A DNA stretch of 40,647 nucleotides from Candidatus Heimdallarchaeota archaeon. GTDB lineage: Archaea > Asgardarchaeota > Heimdallarchaeia > JABLTI01. Below the pieces are notes generated by a model. It was not told where the DNA came from. It searched no databases and saw only the letters and a list, made by a program, of their open reading frames with translations. A program made the position numbers and the translations under genes. The DNA is taken from positions 1 to 40,647 of the forward strand of contig JABCTZ010000027.1 in the NCBI GenBank assembly GCA_018238155.1, in the 5' to 3' direction. The first letter of the stretch is position 1. Each line of letters starts with the position of its first letter. Shown in pieces: positions 17,086 through 26,060 of the stretch.

Positions 17086-18261
17086 TTAACTAGTGCTTCT
17101 TTTTCTTCTTCCTTTCGGTCGAAAGGCAAATTTGATTCCGCGTTTAACCTCTTGTACATGATATTCCCAAGTTCGAGTATCTATAAGTTGTTTAGCTTTT
17201 TTGGCTATTTTATTCCGTAGAGGTTTATCATTTGCTAAAAGCAAAATCGCTTCTTTAATTTTTGAGACACTTCGTAAATTCATAACAAGAATGGTGTTCT
17301 CTTTATGGATGATTTCTTGATCATGACGATCGCCAGAAATGATTGTTGGTGTTTTACATGACATAGCTTCGTAAACTGTGAAACAGGTTGACTCATTTAT
17401 TGAAGGAGAGGTAAAGAAATCTGAAGCATTATAATAACTTGGTAATTCTTCATCAGGAACAAAACCTGTGAAAATGATTCGATTAGCATTTTTCCGTTTT
17501 TTAGTCACAACTTCCATTTGTGTTTTTTTACCAACAAAGATACCATACAATTTTGGATTCTCATCCATTGCAAGATCCGTTGCTTGAAGTAATCTTTCAA
17601 TATTTTTTTCTATAGATATTCGACCAACAAAAAGTGATACTATTGCATCCTCAGGAATGTTATGCTGTTTACGAATGTCAAACTTCTTGTTTTCGGGATT
17701 AAATTCTTTCCTGTCAACTGCAAAAGGAGTGAAGAATATCTTCTTATCTGGAACTTTTAAATCAATGAGTTTCATTTTGAAACGCTCTGTTGCATGGAAG
17801 AAAACATCAATACAACCGGGATAGAAAAATTCTGAAAGAACTGCTGCAGTTAGATTGACTACCCATTGAGGATTGTTTAGCATTTCGCGTAGAACTAATC
17901 TTTCATCTTGATGGACAAAAAGAGCTGTTTTCTTGCGTAGTAATTTAGCAATAATTCCACCAATAACTCCCAATGTAGCTACAGAATGAATAACAACAAA
18001 ATCTGCTTTACGTACTTCTTTCACTAAATCGTAATCAGGTAAAGCGATAAAGTATCCTTGAGCATACCAACCTGGTGTGGGGCATCGAACTACTCTAAGA
18101 CCATGGTGTGGGTTTTCATATTTGGCTGTCCCAGGAATTTGAGGGCAGACGATAGCTATTTCATGACCGTCTTTGATAAGTGCTTCTGAAACTAGATCAA
18201 GATAACGAATCACGCCGTCATAAATCGGTTTATACGAATCAACTAGAAAACAAATTTTCAT
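17086..18261 (-). CDS. Glycosyltransferase family 4-like protein
   Basis: This 391-residue, two-domain GT-B fold enzyme has an N-terminal acceptor domain beginning MKICFLVDSYKPIYDGVIRYL. The C-terminal nucleotide-sugar domain shows LFVGRISIEKNIERLLQA and INESTCFTVYEAMSCKTPTII, where the E-x7-E spacing fits the GT4 family. I start it at ATG 18261, which aligns with the N-terminus of the neighbouring paralog at 18715; the longer reading adds 25 non-conserved residues. It ends in a Lys/Arg-rich tail. Sugar and acceptor are unknown; glycolipid or glycan synthesis is the usual role. Confidence 0.88.
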   Translation of the reverse strand: MKICFLVDSYKPIYDGVIRYLDLVSEALIKDGHEIAIVCPQIPGTAKYENPHHGLRVVRCPTPGWYAQGYFIALPDYDLVKEVRKADFVVIHSVATLGVIGGIIAKLLRKKTALFVHQDERLVLREMLNNPQWVVNLTAAVLSEFFYPGCIDVFFHATERFKMKLIDLKVPDKKIFFTPFAVDRKEFNPENKKFDIRKQHNIPEDAIVSLFVGRISIEKNIERLLQATDLAMDENPKLYGIFVGKKTQMEVVTKKRKNANRIIFTGFVPDEELPSYYNASDFFTSPSINESTCFTVYEAMSCKTPTIISGDRHDQEIIHKENTILVMNLRSVSKIKEAILLLANDKPLRNKIAKKAKQLIDTRTWEYHVQEVKRGIKFAFRPKGRRKRSTS

Positions 18262-18386
18262 ATCAACTAACAACCAAATATCCTTTATGTGTAAGTATTC
18301 TACCAAAGATTTTCGTATATATAATAAATTATTCACTCTACCTTTTTATTTGTATCTTTTCAAAATTAATAAAAAAATGAAAGAAT

Positions 18387-18410
18387 AAATTAACATTATA
18401 ATGTTAATTT
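18387..18410. repeat. Perfect 24-bp palindrome in the intergenic region between the two glycosyltransferases
   Basis: Twelve bases (18387-18398) are exactly mirrored by the next twelve with no spacer, all A/T apart from one C and one G. It sits in the 450-base gap 18262-18714, about 125 bases upstream of the first glycosyltransferase start and beyond the end of the second. It could be an operator or part of a terminator. The rest of the gap is AT-rich and shows no gene. Confidence 0.6.
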
Positions 18411-18714
18411 TTGTTTTAGCATTTTAAAGAAAGACCATTGAGCCATTAACGAAATGATTAAGGTAAAAAATTAAATAAAGATAAAAAACAAAACTATAAC
18501 CGGTGAAGAGAAAGCCTCCAAAAAGACTTGTCTAAAGAACTTGAGTATTTATGAGGGAGAATAGGATTTTTGGAGGAAAAAGACAATAAGAACATATTCT
18601 GAAACCTTATCTTGTTCCAGAGGACTTAGAAGACGGTCAAAATTGTCGTTTCTTCACCTTCTTTTATTTACTCTTGTCTAAAAAACGAAAGTGTTTTTCT
18701 AATTTGTTTTACTA

Positions 18715-19968
18715 CTATACTCCGAGGGATTTCTTGATATAATTAAGTTTATTTTTGGCTTGATTTCTTGGAATAGTAGCAACTTTAGGGATTGAATTCT
18801 TGTTTTTAACATTAGTAGAGAAAATAGTGTTCATTCCAAAAATAAATCGCTCCGAATGATTTTCCCAAGTTCGTGATAAAATAAGCTCTTGTCCATTAGT
18901 AGCAATACGCTTACGAAATGATTCATTTGTAGCAAGGAGAAGAAGATTTTCCGTAATTTCAGATGGATTGAGAACATCGTGAACAAGAAGGGCATTCTCT
19001 CTATCAATTATGTCAGGATCATGATCTATAGCAGACGTGATGACAGGAACACAACAAGTCATAGATTCAAAAAGAGTAAAACAAGAGGATTCGTTGAGAG
19101 TGGGTGTGACAAAAATATCACTTGTAGCATAATGACTTTGCAGCTCATTTTCAGGAATGAATCCTGTGAAAATAAACCGATCATCATTCTTTCGTGGTAA
19201 AGAAAGATATTTTTCTTCATCAGGTCCTCCTCCAACAATCAACGCATAAAGATTTGGAATCTCATCCATAGCATCATCAAGTGCAAGGAGGATATTATTC
19301 ACATTCTTCTCAACAGAAAGACGACCAAGATAACATGCAATGATGCTATCTGTAGGAATATTGTAACGCAAACGCAAGTCAATTTCAGGTTCAGAATGGA
19401 ATTTACTGGTATCTATAGCAAAAGGAGTATGATGTGTCTTATCACTTGGAGCTCCAAAAGAAACAAGTTTACGACGGAAGCGCTCTGTAGCATAAAAGAA
19501 CACATTAACTATTTTAGTATAAAATTTCCGCATGGACTTGTACAGAAAACTAACAAGAAAAGGTGGAAGATGGAAAATATCGTTGAGTATAACACGCTCA
19601 TCATGATGACACCAAAAACCAATCTTTTTTCTGAAAAGCTTTGCAAGAAATCCTCCTGTAGCACCCAGAAGCATAAGAGAATGAAGAACAACAAAATCAG
19701 ATTGAATAATGGCTTTGATGAGACGCCAATCTGGAATAGCCCAAAAATAAGCATTTGAGCGAAAACGAGTAGTAGTTGTTCGAATGATCTCTAACCCCTC
19801 TTCTGGAGAAGAGTAATGTTTCTCTCCTTGAAACCAGGGACAAACAACTGTAATTTCATATCCTTTCTGAAGCAATTCTGGGATAAGATAATCAAGATAG
19901 CGAACGATGCCATCGAAACTTGGATGATAAGTGTCCGTGATCATACAGATTTTCAAATCAATACTCAC
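18715..19968 (-). CDS. Glycosyltransferase family 4-like protein, paralog of the neighbour
   Basis: The 417-residue product is co-linear with the protein at 17086-18261: LKICMITDTYHPSFDGIVRYLDYL at the start, CHHDERVILNDI in the middle, ACYLGRLSVEKNVNNIL, and NESSCFTLFESMTCCVPVITS for the donor-binding region. The shared order and spacing indicate duplication, but substitutions are many, so the copies probably differ in substrate. An AGGAG site at 19970-19974 lies very close to GTG 19968; TTG 19956 is an alternative start that matches the paralog's N-terminus. No membrane segment is seen except possible hydrophobic surface helices. Confidence 0.87.
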   Translation of the reverse strand: MSIDLKICMITDTYHPSFDGIVRYLDYLIPELLQKGYEITVVCPWFQGEKHYSSPEEGLEIIRTTTTRFRSNAYFWAIPDWRLIKAIIQSDFVVLHSLMLLGATGGFLAKLFRKKIGFWCHHDERVILNDIFHLPPFLVSFLYKSMRKFYTKIVNVFFYATERFRRKLVSFGAPSDKTHHTPFAIDTSKFHSEPEIDLRLRYNIPTDSIIACYLGRLSVEKNVNNILLALDDAMDEIPNLYALIVGGGPDEEKYLSLPRKNDDRFIFTGFIPENELQSHYATSDIFVTPTLNESSCFTLFESMTCCVPVITSAIDHDPDIIDRENALLVHDVLNPSEITENLLLLATNESFRKRIATNGQELILSRTWENHSERFIFGMNTIFSTNVKNKNSIPKVATIPRNQAKNKLNYIKKSLGV

Positions 19969-20228
19969 TCTCCTGGAAACGTTACTACTTTGTGCCGACT
20001 TGAAAGAACACTAAGAAATTTACTTAATAAAGGACTAAATGAAACGACAAAAAACCTCTTAAGAGTAAAAACATTAGCTATTAGATTGTTTTTCGATAGA
20101 ATTTAATGAAGGTCAATTCCAAGATGCTTAAATAGTAAGAAAGAATGTAATAATGGTTGAGGTCTTTAACAGATCTTACCTATACTGATTCAATATTGAA
20201 TTAGAAAAATATTGGTGTAGAGAAAACA

Positions 20229-20774
20229 ATGAAGGAAATTAAATATTCAATAACAGATAGATCAACAATTTTTACCCCATTTGAAAGACTAAGTATGGGC
20301 ATGAATTTCATGTTGCGAATAGCGCATTTGCAACGAATGAAAAACATAGAGATAAACATTGATGAAGAGAAAATTACAATAGAAGGCACTAGAACAATTA
20401 AGGCCGGGGATCTTCACTTAGATATTAAGAGAGAAGATTTTAGAGGCTCATCTGTAAATTTTCGAGCTTTTAATTTAATAGGCATCATCCTAGGTTCGAT
20501 CTTAGCATTAGGAGGATTATCTTTAGTGCTAGTATATGCAACCGGGTTATCAGGAGGTTCAGGAGACGAACCATTTTTATTTGTAGGGTTACTTGTTCTT
20601 GTAATTGGAGCTCTGATTATAGTTCTAAGTTGTTTAAAGAAAACTACAATCACACTTCGTTTCGTGGATAAAAATTCTAATTCTGTTCGACACTTTGCTA
20701 TAAAAGTACGACGAAATTCAAAGGATTATTATCAAACCGCAATTGAATTCACAGAAAAACTCTGGAGTAAATAG
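20229..20774 (+). CDS. Membrane protein, first of a tandem paralogous pair
   Basis: The protein has 181 residues. A polar N-terminal part of about 80 residues ends in LHLDIKREDFRGSSV. Two hydrophobic segments follow (about 85-108 and 115-137) joined by a short Gly/acidic loop, and then a basic C-terminal domain with LRFVDKNSNSVRHFAIKVRR. The topology suggests both ends on the cytosolic side. The next gene encodes a close copy. The family is unrecognised. GTAGAGAAAACAATG is the start context, with no strong ribosome site. Confidence 0.75.
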   Translation: MKEIKYSITDRSTIFTPFERLSMGMNFMLRIAHLQRMKNIEINIDEEKITIEGTRTIKAGDLHLDIKREDFRGSSVNFRAFNLIGIILGSILALGGLSLVLVYATGLSGGSGDEPFLFVGLLVLVIGALIIVLSCLKKTTITLRFVDKNSNSVRHFAIKVRRNSKDYYQTAIEFTEKLWSK

Positions 20775-20809
20775 GATTTATCTGATGAAAAAAATATTGG
20801 TGAGAAATA

Positions 20810-21355
20810 ATGAAAGATAGTAAATATTCAATAACAAAGAAATCAACGCTCATTCCACCATATGAAAGAATTCCTATGGGCATGAATTTCGTGTTGCGTA
20901 TTGCGCACATGCAACGTATGAAAAATATTGACTTAAATGTTGACAACGAGAAACTTGCAATAGAAGGGCAAAGAACAATTATGGCCGGAGATTTTCATTT
21001 AGATATTAAAAGAGAAGATTTTAGAGGTTCATCTGTTAGTTATCGAGCCTTTAATCTGTTCGGCATTATCTTTGGTTCACTGTTGTCATTACTAGGTATA
21101 TTTGCACTAATTGTATACATAGCCGATCTATTTGAAAATGATGGCGATACTATGGCATTGGGACTAGGTATTATTATTCTTATATTTGGAGTACTGATCT
21201 TAGTTCTAAGTTGTCTAAAGAAAACAATTATTTCACTACGTTTTGTAGATAAAAATTCCAATTCTGTTCGACATTTTGCAATAAGAATACGACGAAACAC
21301 AAAGGATTATTATCAATCCGCAAAAGAATTTACCGAAAAAATCTGGAAAGAATGA
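20810..21355 (+). CDS. Membrane protein, second of a tandem paralogous pair
   Basis: It has exactly 181 residues like the preceding gene and matches it throughout. Shared blocks include MNFVLRIAHMQRMKNI, LDIKREDFRGSSV, VLSCLKKTIISLRFVDKNSNSVRHFAI and the C-terminal KDYYQSAKEFTEKIWK. The loop between the two membrane helices is the most divergent part. Both starts are preceded by a similar AATATTGGTG(T/A)GA leader, so the duplication included the ribosome-site region. GGTGAGAAATA upstream of ATG 20810 is a usable site. Function unknown. Confidence 0.75.
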   Translation: MKDSKYSITKKSTLIPPYERIPMGMNFVLRIAHMQRMKNIDLNVDNEKLAIEGQRTIMAGDFHLDIKREDFRGSSVSYRAFNLFGIIFGSLLSLLGIFALIVYIADLFENDGDTMALGLGIIILIFGVLILVLSCLKKTIISLRFVDKNSNSVRHFAIRIRRNTKDYYQSAKEFTEKIWKE

Positions 21356-21557
21356 ACCAATAAACTAACCAACTACATAACTAGATGCAAGTAATATTTC
21401 GCTCTTGTATTTCTAACTTTTTTTATATTATATCTCAGAAATGAAGAGAGCATATTTTTATAGTAGGTTAAAGTGCACAAAACATAAGAATTGTTTAATA
21501 AAAAAGAAAGAATCAAATAAACAATTACTTACAGAAGAATATTGGAGACAAAAACCA

Positions 21558-21716
21558 ATGGCAAAATACGAATGCTCAGTTTGTGGCTACATTTATGACG
21601 AAGATGAAGGAGATCCAGATTCAGGCGTTGCTCCCGGAACAAAATGGAACGATGTCCCCGATGATTGGGTCTGCCCTGTTTGTGGTGTCGGTAAAGGCGA
21701 TTTCGAATCAATCTAA
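21558..21716 (+). CDS. Rubredoxin
   Basis: This 52-residue one-iron electron carrier has both CxxC loops: [18 protein letters not shown] near the N-terminus and [12 protein letters not shown] near the C-terminus, with the conserved [11 protein letters not shown] between them. ATG 21558 has GGAGA nine bases upstream. A longer reading from 21441 would add 39 unrelated residues and is rejected. Rubredoxins donate electrons in oxygen and superoxide detoxification or to various oxidoreductases; no partner gene is adjacent. A T-rich tract at about 21727-21756 probably ends the transcript. Confidence 0.95.
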   Translation: MAKYECSVCGYIYDEDEGDPDSGVAPGTKWNDVPDDWVCPVCGVGKGDFESI

Positions 21717-21756
21717 TTAATACCCAACTTTTTTTGTCTTTTTTCTTTCTTTTTTC

Positions 21757-22300
21757 ATTCGTCTATTTTCAGTGATGTCTAATTCAAACATGATAAATGA
21801 CAGAGAAATTAGCGAACAGTGGGAATCCAGTCCACCATCCCAATAAACGTTTTTTTGGACAGAGGTTATAATTTTGTTATCAGAGTTGAAGAAAATATAA
21901 CAGTCATGTCGTACTCTAGTCGTAGTAGTTTATTCTTTTGACATTATTTAAGCAATGGTGTGATGTAAAAGCTCAAAGCTATCCCAATGTTTACGTTCAT
22001 ATACTAACAACTTATAGCGTATTGTTACTTCTATTTGGTATCTACTTATTAGTAGCACTTCGAAATATTATTCCATAGACGCCAACCTGCAAAACCAGCC
22101 AAAAACACCTTTTATTTAGAAAAAGGATTCTTTATTACATAATCATTTGGATCTGTGCATTACAAAAGTCATTGAGAAAACTTCTGAATAGCCATCACTT
22201 TTTGGAAATATTATAAAAGAAAAAAAGATAAGAAAGAGAAGAGACCTCTTTCCATTAATTGCTAGAATTAATTTCACAAACGAAATACATAACTCGTTTA
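21757..22300. other. Intergenic stretch without recognisable gene
   Basis: About 540 bases between rubredoxin and the histone gene. The rubredoxin side starts with T-rich tracts typical of archaeal termination. I find no convincing open frame, tRNA or clear long hairpin. A small RNA could be missed by eye. Confidence 0.4.
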
Positions 22301-22522
22301 TCACATAGACTCGAATGCTGATTTAACATCCTCAGTATTGACTGTTTTTCTCTTAGCAGCTGCAGTATACTCACCTGCTTTTTTGCAAGTAGCTATTGCT
22401 ACATCAACAAGTAATTCCTCGAAAGCTATTTTTGCTTCTTTTCCAAATTTACTATTTGGAAGCGCTTCTTTCATAATTCTACCAACTACTGCTAGAGGGA
22501 TTGATACTTTATCTTTAGACAT
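22301..22522 (-). CDS. Archaeal histone
   Basis: This 73-residue histone-fold protein covers the whole fold: IPLAVVGRIMKEALPNSKFGKEAKIAFEELLVDVAIATCKKAGEY in blocks, then AKRKTVNTEDVKSAFES. The three helices and the loop-2 RKTVNTEDV typical of archaeal HMf-like histones are present. It packages DNA as dimers or polymers. ATG 22522 is chosen, with AGGTGA five bases upstream; the longer GTG reading overlaps that site. Monocistronic, with a short AT-rich leader. Confidence 0.93.
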   Translation of the reverse strand: MSKDKVSIPLAVVGRIMKEALPNSKFGKEAKIAFEELLVDVAIATCKKAGEYTAAAKRKTVNTEDVKSAFESM

Positions 22523-22704
22523 TTTGTTCACCTTTTATTATATAGTATGAAATATAAAAGAACTATAAAAACCAATGGGTGAAAAAGAATGATTTTACTT
22601 ATTTTACGAATAAAAAGAATCAATTACTGAGAAGAACTTGGATTTAAAAAAAAAGAGAGAGCGAGAGAAAAAAATCTCTCGAAGATATTTAAACAGAAAA
22701 GTCT

Positions 22705-24939
22705 CTATTGACGTTTGTAAACAAAACGAGACCAATTCTCGGGTGAAGGAACTTCAGCAGTCAAACCTTTGCGCGAGCGGATTTCAATGATAGTTTCAAC
22801 TTCCATGCTGGCAGGCATTTGCTCAAAAGCTTTAAACTGATAGCCCCAGAAACTACGACCAGAAGTTGCACTCCGGATCTTGTCGGCAAAATCACCTAAA
22901 GTCTCTGCAGTAGGTAACACACCGACAACGCGAACTTGCTCACCTTCGTCTACAGTATTTTCAACACGACCTCTATGTTGACTGATAAGACCCATGACAG
23001 CACCCATGTACTCTTTGGGAGTTTTAATATCTACAGAGAGAATAGGCTCATAGATATGAGGATTTGCTGTGAGGAATGAAATGTTCATAGCAGCAGTGGT
23101 CATACCAAGGATTTCAGAGAAACCGGTATGAGCGGGGTCAGTGTGAATAGTCGCATCTGTAATAACAACTTTGAGACCGAGAGTAGGTTCTTTTGCAACA
23201 CTGGCAGAGTAAGTAAAGTCACGGAAAATCTGAATGACATATTGCTTAATACGATCCATACGCTGGACACCAGAACTACCATCAATGATCATATTCTGAC
23301 CTTCCAGAGCCCAAATCTTACGAGCAAACTTAGCATCCCAACCGGCTTTATCACGAAGAATACCGGCACGAACTTTATCTCCCTGGTCCATATTGATTGC
23401 ACCACTCTTGATAAGAGCAGCAGCTTTATCGTCTAAAGGCTCAATGTAGAGCTTCAAACGATTATGACCGTTGGGAGATTTGGCATGAACAACACTACCT
23501 GTCTGGTTAATGCGCTCACGATAAACAATAATAGGCTCATTGATGTTAATCTTGATCTGCTCATTAATACGTTTAGTCAAAATCTCGATCTGAAGAGGAT
23601 CAATACCAGAGAGAACGTACTTATTGCTCTCTTTATCATGACGGAAAGTAGCAGTAGGATCAGCCATAATCCACTTGCTAACAACATCACCAAGCTTGGC
23701 TAAATCTTGAGGGTCAACAGCCTCAATAGCACGACTGACAACAGGCTCAGCAGCATAACTGATCTCTTCAAAGCCGGCATAATTAGTACCAGGCTCACGG
23801 AAGGACTCACCACTGGGCGCAATGAAACCGAACATAGCAAAAAGATTGCCTGCTGGAATCTCATCACAATCAAGGATATCAGTAATTTCCATAACACCTA
23901 AACGTTTGATAGGAACCTTCTTGCGCTGACCAATGAGCTCAATATCCATACCAGAACGAATGGTACCAGAGAAAATACGACCAATCAAAGTAGGACGCTT
24001 GCTCTTAGGATCAATGAAAACCTTAGTGATCATACCCAATAAAGGACCATTAGGATCACAGTTAACTAAGGCTTGACCTTCAGGAGAATCAATATCACCA
24101 CTCCAAATATGAGGGATCTTATACTTTTGAGCATCAGCAGGATTGGGTAAATGATTAATAACCATTCGAAGTAAAGCATCTTCTAAATGAAGATTATCGC
24201 GAAGCCACTGCCTGTCATCTTCCTCATACTTTTGGAAAACAACGTCAGGATTAGTATGACCAGCCTCTTTAAGAATCTCAAGAGTAAAAGCCCAACCATC
24301 CTTAGCACTGCCAATAGCAACACTGTTCTTAGCAAAAGAAACTTGCCACTTCTTCTTGAACTCAGGAGGAGCGAACTTTTTAATCTGCTCGTTAACCTGA
24401 GTGATAATAGTATCAACCTTCTCAAAAACCTTACTAGCAGGAAGCTTCAACTCGCTGATCAAACGATCAACCTTGTTAATAAACAAAACAGGCTTGCACA
24501 TCTCACTGCCAACACTCAACTGAATGTTAGTAATAGTCTGAGTCATCAAACCCTCTAAAGCATCAACTAAAATAATTGCGCCATCACTGCCTCTTAAAGC
24601 ACGACTAACCTCACCAGTAAAACTAATGTGACCAGGAGTATCGTTGATCTCAAAAAGATAGTCCTTGCCCTGGTGCTCGTAACTAAGAAGAACAACACTG
24701 GTAAAAATAGTTATACCACGCTCTTGCTCCTCTTCATCAGAGTCAGTCATTAACTTAGTGCCAGCATCATGATCGCTCATAAGACCAGCACGACGAAGCA
24801 AATAATCGCTCGTAGTGGTCTTGCCATGATCGATATGAGCGGCAATACTGAAGACACGACGCTGATCCATAGGATGGCTCTTGACCATGCCGCGAATTTC
24901 GTCGGGATTTTTAATACGTACCACGCTTTTACAACTCAC
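22705..24939 (-). CDS. fusA: Translation elongation factor 2 (aEF-2), divergent form
   Basis: This 744-residue translocation GTPase has its G motifs visible: AHIDHGKTT (34-42), switch I ERGITI, DTPGH (100-104) and NKVD (155-158). Domains II to V follow in normal order, ending RSRKGLTAEVP. It is unusual in two places. After DTPGH it reads ISF, where VDF is usual. The domain IV tip reads IHTDPAHTGFSEI, so the histidine at 604 that would become diphthamide is kept while the following RGxxQ-like signature is lost. It may be the paralogous aEF-2 described in Asgard archaea. GTG 24939 is used; GTG 24924 is equally plausible. The gene begins 29 bases after the RAMP-HD gene. Confidence 0.9.
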   Translation of the reverse strand: MSCKSVVRIKNPDEIRGMVKSHPMDQRRVFSIAAHIDHGKTTTSDYLLRRAGLMSDHDAGTKLMTDSDEEEQERGITIFTSVVLLSYEHQGKDYLFEINDTPGHISFTGEVSRALRGSDGAIILVDALEGLMTQTITNIQLSVGSEMCKPVLFINKVDRLISELKLPASKVFEKVDTIITQVNEQIKKFAPPEFKKKWQVSFAKNSVAIGSAKDGWAFTLEILKEAGHTNPDVVFQKYEEDDRQWLRDNLHLEDALLRMVINHLPNPADAQKYKIPHIWSGDIDSPEGQALVNCDPNGPLLGMITKVFIDPKSKRPTLIGRIFSGTIRSGMDIELIGQRKKVPIKRLGVMEITDILDCDEIPAGNLFAMFGFIAPSGESFREPGTNYAGFEEISYAAEPVVSRAIEAVDPQDLAKLGDVVSKWIMADPTATFRHDKESNKYVLSGIDPLQIEILTKRINEQIKININEPIIVYRERINQTGSVVHAKSPNGHNRLKLYIEPLDDKAAALIKSGAINMDQGDKVRAGILRDKAGWDAKFARKIWALEGQNMIIDGSSGVQRMDRIKQYVIQIFRDFTYSASVAKEPTLGLKVVITDATIHTDPAHTGFSEILGMTTAAMNISFLTANPHIYEPILSVDIKTPKEYMGAVMGLISQHRGRVENTVDEGEQVRVVGVLPTAETLGDFADKIRSATSGRSFWGYQFKAFEQMPASMEVETIIEIRSRKGLTAEVPSPENWSRFVYKRQ

Positions 24940-24968
24940 TAAACTTAATTTTTTTCAATTTTCTTTAG

Positions 24969-26060
24969 TTATCCCATTTCAAGCTCCATTCCTTCCACCT
25001 TTATACCGGATGGTTTTCGCCCTTGGTGGTCAGTCACTTGATCGCTTTTTCTTTCTTTAGAATCAGCTTCTTTGAACGGGTAGATGCGTTTCAGCACCTT
25101 TGACTTAGATAAGAATTTTTCTCTTTCTTCTTTTTCTTTAGTCGGTTTTGAAACTTTCCTTATTTCATCATCTTTTACTAAAATCACTCCCTTTTTAAAA
25201 TCTGCGATAAATAAGTTTACTGCTAGTAGCAGATGTTTTCTCAAGTTATTGTTGCTATAATTCATTGCTTCAGGTATTCTTCGTAGTACTTTTGATCGGT
25301 AGATGTAATTGTATAGTTCGTGTACTGAGTATTGGTTTAGTTCTAGTTCCTGTGCTAGTTTGTTGAAGTCTAGTTCTCCATTGAAATAGTCGTATCGAGC
25401 GGTCATTTTTCGCGGTATTTTGCGAGTTATGAACGCTGCTAGTCCGTCGTATTTTCTAATTATTGGTATCAACCAGTTGTCAGCGGTGAACTCCTTGTTG
25501 TGATGGTTCTCGCATGCTTCTCTTATGAGTTCATTTTCGATATTCACTTCTCGATATATTTTGCTGATGTGTTTCTCTGTTTTGACAAAGTCGTGCAGTA
25601 GTAGTGCTTTGATTGCTATTAGCATTGGTTCTGGATAGCTCCCTAGTCCTTTCAAGTATTGGAATTTTCGTTTTCTGGGCAGCTTTTTCTTACGCATGCA
25701 TTCCTTTCTTTCCAGCCATAGTATTTTTCCCATTCCATCTTTTTGATGTGCTCCCAATCCATCTAGGTTGAGGAACCACTTTAGTTTATTTTCTGTTTGA
25801 CCTCCCTCCCTTAGGGGGCGGAATCGCAAGTCCACTACTACATATCCTTTGAAACATTTTCGTACTGTGGGTGCCCTACGGTCTCCCTTGATGAGTTTTC
25901 CAAAGTGTGTTCTTCTTGGGTAGGGGAAATATCCTCTGTCGTTTTCCTCTGGGTGCTTGGTTATTGAAATTCTACACCCTTTCATATGAAAGAACGGTTT
26001 GTTGATTACAATAGGGGTGATTATTTTCCCTACTAGTCTTAGGCGTTTGCTTTCGACCAT
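24969..26060 (-). CDS. Cas5/Csf3-like RAMP protein fused to an HD domain
   Basis: The product has 363 residues. Residues 1-125 look like a RAMP (RRM-fold) domain of CRISPR effector type, ending with the glycine-rich loop GAHQKDGMGKI (103-112). From about 150 to 220 there is an HD-type metal site: H156-D157 in LLHDFVK, H186-H187 in ENHH, and D205 in KYDGLAAF, the order seen in Cas3''/Cas10 HD nucleases. Then comes a helical region and a charged tail. The start overlaps the Cas7-like gene by 22 bases, so the two are coupled. I infer a nuclease-bearing effector subunit. No helicase or Cas10 is nearby. Assignment to Cas5 rather than Cas6 or Csf3 is uncertain. Confidence 0.68.
   Translation of the reverse strand: MVESKRLRLVGKIITPIVINKPFFHMKGCRISITKHPEENDRGYFPYPRRTHFGKLIKGDRRAPTVRKCFKGYVVVDLRFRPLREGGQTENKLKWFLNLDGLGAHQKDGMGKILWLERKECMRKKKLPRKRKFQYLKGLGSYPEPMLIAIKALLLHDFVKTEKHISKIYREVNIENELIREACENHHNKEFTADNWLIPIIRKYDGLAAFITRKIPRKMTARYDYFNGELDFNKLAQELELNQYSVHELYNYIYRSKVLRRIPEAMNYSNNNLRKHLLLAVNLFIADFKKGVILVKDDEIRKVSKPTKEKEEREKFLSKSKVLKRIYPFKEADSKERKSDQVTDHQGRKPSGIKVEGMELEMG

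Noticed and set aside
21441..21557. N-terminal extension of rubredoxin by 39 residues
   Set aside because: The extension is low-complexity and basic; ATG 21558 has a good ribosome site and gives a normal rubredoxin.
22705..24939. Many open frames of 60-120 codons on the plus strand and in another minus-strand frame inside EF-2
   Set aside because: They are shadows of a strongly codon-biased gene; none has domain features or a ribosome site.
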